The position numbers and the translations under genes are program-made. Of a DNA stretch of 64,000 nucleotides, positions 61,345 to 64,000 are shown piece by piece. The stretch's first letter is position 1. Each line of letters starts with the position of its first letter. The stretch is from contig NW_025408668.1 in NCBI RefSeq assembly GCF_020360975.1, forward strand, positions 7,626,001-7,690,000, read 5' to 3'. This DNA is from Hirsutella rhossiliensis. Its lineage: Eukaryota; Ascomycota; Sordariomycetes; Hypocreales; Ophiocordycipitaceae. The notes under the pieces are model-generated. The model saw nothing but the letters and a program-made list of their open reading frames with translations, did no database searches and had not been told where the DNA came from.

Positions 61345-64000
61345 CTCGCGTTTCCCTACTATCTCTCGAATCCCTCTAGGGCTTACGTCTCCTAGAAGTC
61401 GTCTAGCGGGTACTATAATAGGTTTATATACCCTTACTATTTTACGAGCACCTATTATTATCTGCCCCTCCCCCTTTACTTTTACCGCGCTCGCTAGATC
61501 TCCTCGACGATATATTTAGGCTTATCGTCCTCCCCGATTACTAGTAGCGGTTAATAGTCGTCGACTACCTATCCGGGTAGTAGGTTCTCTGCCGCCTAGC
61601 GGAGGAATTTTATATAGAGCCTCTTATATACCCTCCTTAGTATATCGAGCTCTACTATATATAGGCTTACTACCTTTATTATAGTATACTTCTAGTATAG
61701 CTAGTTAAGCTTCCTATATAGCCGGTTAGTTATATATTTAGCTATATCTACCTATACCTTATCGCCTACCTCGAACCTCTCTACTAAGGCTCTCCTTTAG
61801 TTCGCTGTCTCTTCTTATCTTACCTACGCCGCGATAATAGCGGTTTATAGGAAGTCGGTTACCTCTCTTATCCTTTAAGCGAGCTCCTTTACCCCCCTTA
61901 CTTCTAGCGCTAGCGGCCCCTCCTCCCTCGCTCTTTAGACCGGCTCGATATCGTATCTATACGTCGCGAAGAACGGGCTTACGCTTATTATCGACGCTAC
62001 GCGGTTATTTAATACGGCTTATACGTACGGTAGCTACGCTCCTTAGTCGTCCTAGCTATAGTAAACGTACGCTTAAAGGTAGGCCTATACTTCTTAGTTC
62101 GCGCGCTTAGTCGACCCGTCCGTCTATAGGTAGTATACTAAACTTAACTTCCTTTATACTCCCGTTTATCTATAGAACTCCCTCTAAAAGCTTCCTATTT
62201 AGTTTATCCCTCTATCCGATATAATCGACCTCGGTATCCTATAAAAGTAGAAGTAAGCCTAGAGGAATCTCGTCGCGTATACTACTACCCCTATTATCGG
62301 CATCGCTTTAAGCGTTACCGCCTTTATTAGTCGGTCCGTAATTACCTAAAGGTACCTCGCGCCTTCTATCTTAGTTAGCGGTAGTTCGACTATAAAATCT
62401 ATCGATAGGTATACGAACGGTTAAGATAGCGGTAGTAGGGGCTTTAGGAGTCCCTTTTAGAGTTGCCTCTATATATACCCCCTCCTATATAGTCCGTAGT
62501 TCGCGACGAGCCGCCTTACCGTCGCCGACTAGCCGGGCTAGAAGAATTCTCGGGCTAGTATCGCTAGGGTCCCCTCTCTCCTTAGGTGTCCTACCGCCGT
62601 TAAGTTATACGTTTATTAGGCTATCTATACCTAAAGTATATCCTATTCCTTGCCCCCCTCTCCTTTATCGTGCTTCGGTTTCCCTAGTACCTATAGCCTC
62701 TCTTAAAAGCGTAACCGTCTCCTAATATCGATCGTATATTCGCTTAGCTATACCTTTAGCTGCTATTTTAGTGCTAGCGATCTCTCCCCTTTACGTACTA
62801 CTTAGAATACCACCTAGTATTCCTCGTCTTTTCCTAGCGCCTCTATCTATTTCTTCTATAGCTCTTAGTCGTCGAACACTAGTGCGGGGTTAGCCTATTC
62901 CTAGGGTATATTTCGGCCTAAGTTCGGGTCGAGTTCTAGTCGGTTATCGCCCCTATTCGCCTCCTCCTTAGGTCGTCTAATAGGCTCCCCTACTCCGCTA
63001 ATATACGCTATCGTACCTACCCCTCCCCCGCCTACTAATAGCGCCGCTACTACCGCCCTATTTTATATTAAGCGTCCTAGTAGGTCGGCGTATCGGCCCC
63101 CGGCGGGGACTAGGCGGCCCCGCGGGTATACGGTCTCTAGAATTATCTAGACTACCCGCCCTATCTCCCTTTCGTCCGTTTCGCCCGCCGGCCGATCCTA
63201 CTTACGGTAGGATAGCGCGTCGGGCACCGCCGCTAGCCTCCTTAGCCGGAACTCTAGTATAAAGTTATAGGATATAAGCTCTATCGCCTATTAGCTTTAT
63301 CTCTTATTTAACTTCTTCTTTATTATAAAGTACCTTAAGTTATTATAGTCGGTTAGTACTATAAAGGCGGGTACGTTCTAGAGTTCTACTCCCTAGAAGT
63401 CTAGGCACTATATAATTACGAGTATCTCCTTATCGTAGATTAAGTAGTTATACTCCGCTAGGTTTAGTCTCTTTAAGAAGAATCCTACTAGGTATCGTAT
63501 ACTATCTAGCCCTACCTATATTAGCGCCCCCCCTATCGCGTATCTAGAATAGTCCGCCTTTAGGTATATTTCTCTCTCTAGGTTATAGAGTTATAGTACT
63601 AAGGCGTTATAGAAAGCGTTCTAGATAAACTTAAACGCTACTTAGTGCTTATCCGTCTACTTAAAGATCGCGCCCTTCTTATAAAGGCTATCTAGGTATA
63701 CTAATGCCTCCGCGTAGAGTAGTATAAAGGCCCGGTAGTAATTCGCGAAGCCGAGGAAGCTCCGGACCCCTCTTACGTTCTAGGGTGCCCGCTACGTCCG
63801 TATTACCTAGATCTTCTCTAAGTCGCATCGAACCTTACCCCCTACTTATACGATAAAGCCTAGGTACTTTACCTCCTTTATTACGAAGTCGTACTTCCTT
63901 AGGTCTAATATTAGGCCCGCCTCTTATAGCTTTTAGAGTACCCTCGCTACCTTCTCTTAGTAGTCCTAGAGAGACCCCGATAAGTAAATTAAGACGTTAT
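61345..64000 (-). pseudogene. G2 pol relic (RT end, RNase H, integrase, chromodomain)
   Basis: Minus strand, from the window edge leftward: end of RT with NVLIYLSGSL, KEVKYLGFIV and RSFLGFANYYRAFI (64,000-63,720); RNase H about 63,560-63,190 with LNLAEYNYLIYDKE-like and LTDHYNLRYFM motifs; integrase about 62,750-61,800; linker with LLPGQVVDDYQPLLVIG (about 61,560-61,620); chromodomain about 61,450-61,350 with VLVK..GY and PLDDF. Several long stretches are still open, suggesting milder RIP. Confidence 0.85.

Larger units (their letters stand above)
59840..64000 (-). mobile_element. Ty3/Gypsy chromovirus G2, 3' part (runs off window)
   Basis: Minus-strand Gypsy element beginning (3' end) at TATTAAGGGCT and continuing past the window edge. 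The 3' LTR occupies the first several hundred bases; its inner edge cannot be fixed because the other LTR is outside. Pol is on the minus strand, and a plus-strand antisense frame lies near 60.3-61.0 kb. Less RIPed than the Copia copies: CG-rich, fewer stops. Confidence 0.85.

Noticed and set aside
61322..61519. 65-codon plus-strand ORF at 61.3 kb (and 60,126-60,326)
   Set aside because: The first overlaps the G2 chromodomain on the other strand; the second is in a different phase from the antisense frame and lies in the LTR region.

Overview
The window looks like a chromosome of a filamentous ascomycete (Pezizomycotina; species not determinable from sequence alone). The main evidence is a pervasive repeat-induced point mutation (RIP) signature. 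Over about 1-27,700 and 36,200-64,000 the dinucleotides CA and TG are almost absent and TA is hugely over-represented, while CG is kept. Almost every transposon reading frame is broken by TAG/TAA where CAG, CAA or TGG would be expected. Only about 27,750-31,300 and 32,500-36,100 read like normal DNA.

Layout. 1-8,997 is RIP-degraded DNA that I could not identify, with a 17-bp minisatellite. 8,998-15,172 is a complete Ty3/Gypsy chromovirus (G3) next to a fungal-type (FunK1-like) protein kinase relic at 15.2-16.7 kb. 17.8-28.4 kb is a Pogo/Fot1-like DNA transposon whose transposase was split by a second chromovirus (G4, 18,919-26,711, exact target duplication GTTAA). 28.4-30.2 kb holds low-complexity repeat clusters. 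30.26-32.1 kb holds a decayed Helitron helicase. 33,177-35,181 is the one convincing host gene: a six-exon secreted protein with a His/Asp/Glu-rich repeat, three cystine-knot-like modules and a C-terminal GLEYA-type adhesin domain. 35,393-35,738 is an almost un-RIPed LTR-element remnant.

From 35,739 to the end is a stack of nested retroelements: Copia-1 (35,739-41,660) in a Gypsy fragment (41,661-42,452), in Copia-2 (42,453-45,626), in a G4-like fragment (45,627-46,045 plus 59,415-59,839). That fragment was also invaded by chromovirus G1 (46,046-59,414, TSD TTAAT). G1's reverse transcriptase is interrupted by Copia-3 (48,476-54,884, TSD GCGTT), which itself carries a 355-bp TRIM-like element (50,588-50,942, TSD AATTT). 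A last chromovirus, G2, starts at 59,840 and runs out of the window.

The two most interesting signals are the modular adhesin/knottin gene, in which all five introns are phase 0 and one exon has been tandemly duplicated in frame, and a recurrent architecture in three separate chromovirus copies (G1, G2, G4): a long antisense reading frame between the pol chromodomain and the 3' LTR, convergent with pol. All coordinates and frames were read by eye; domain edges are approximate.
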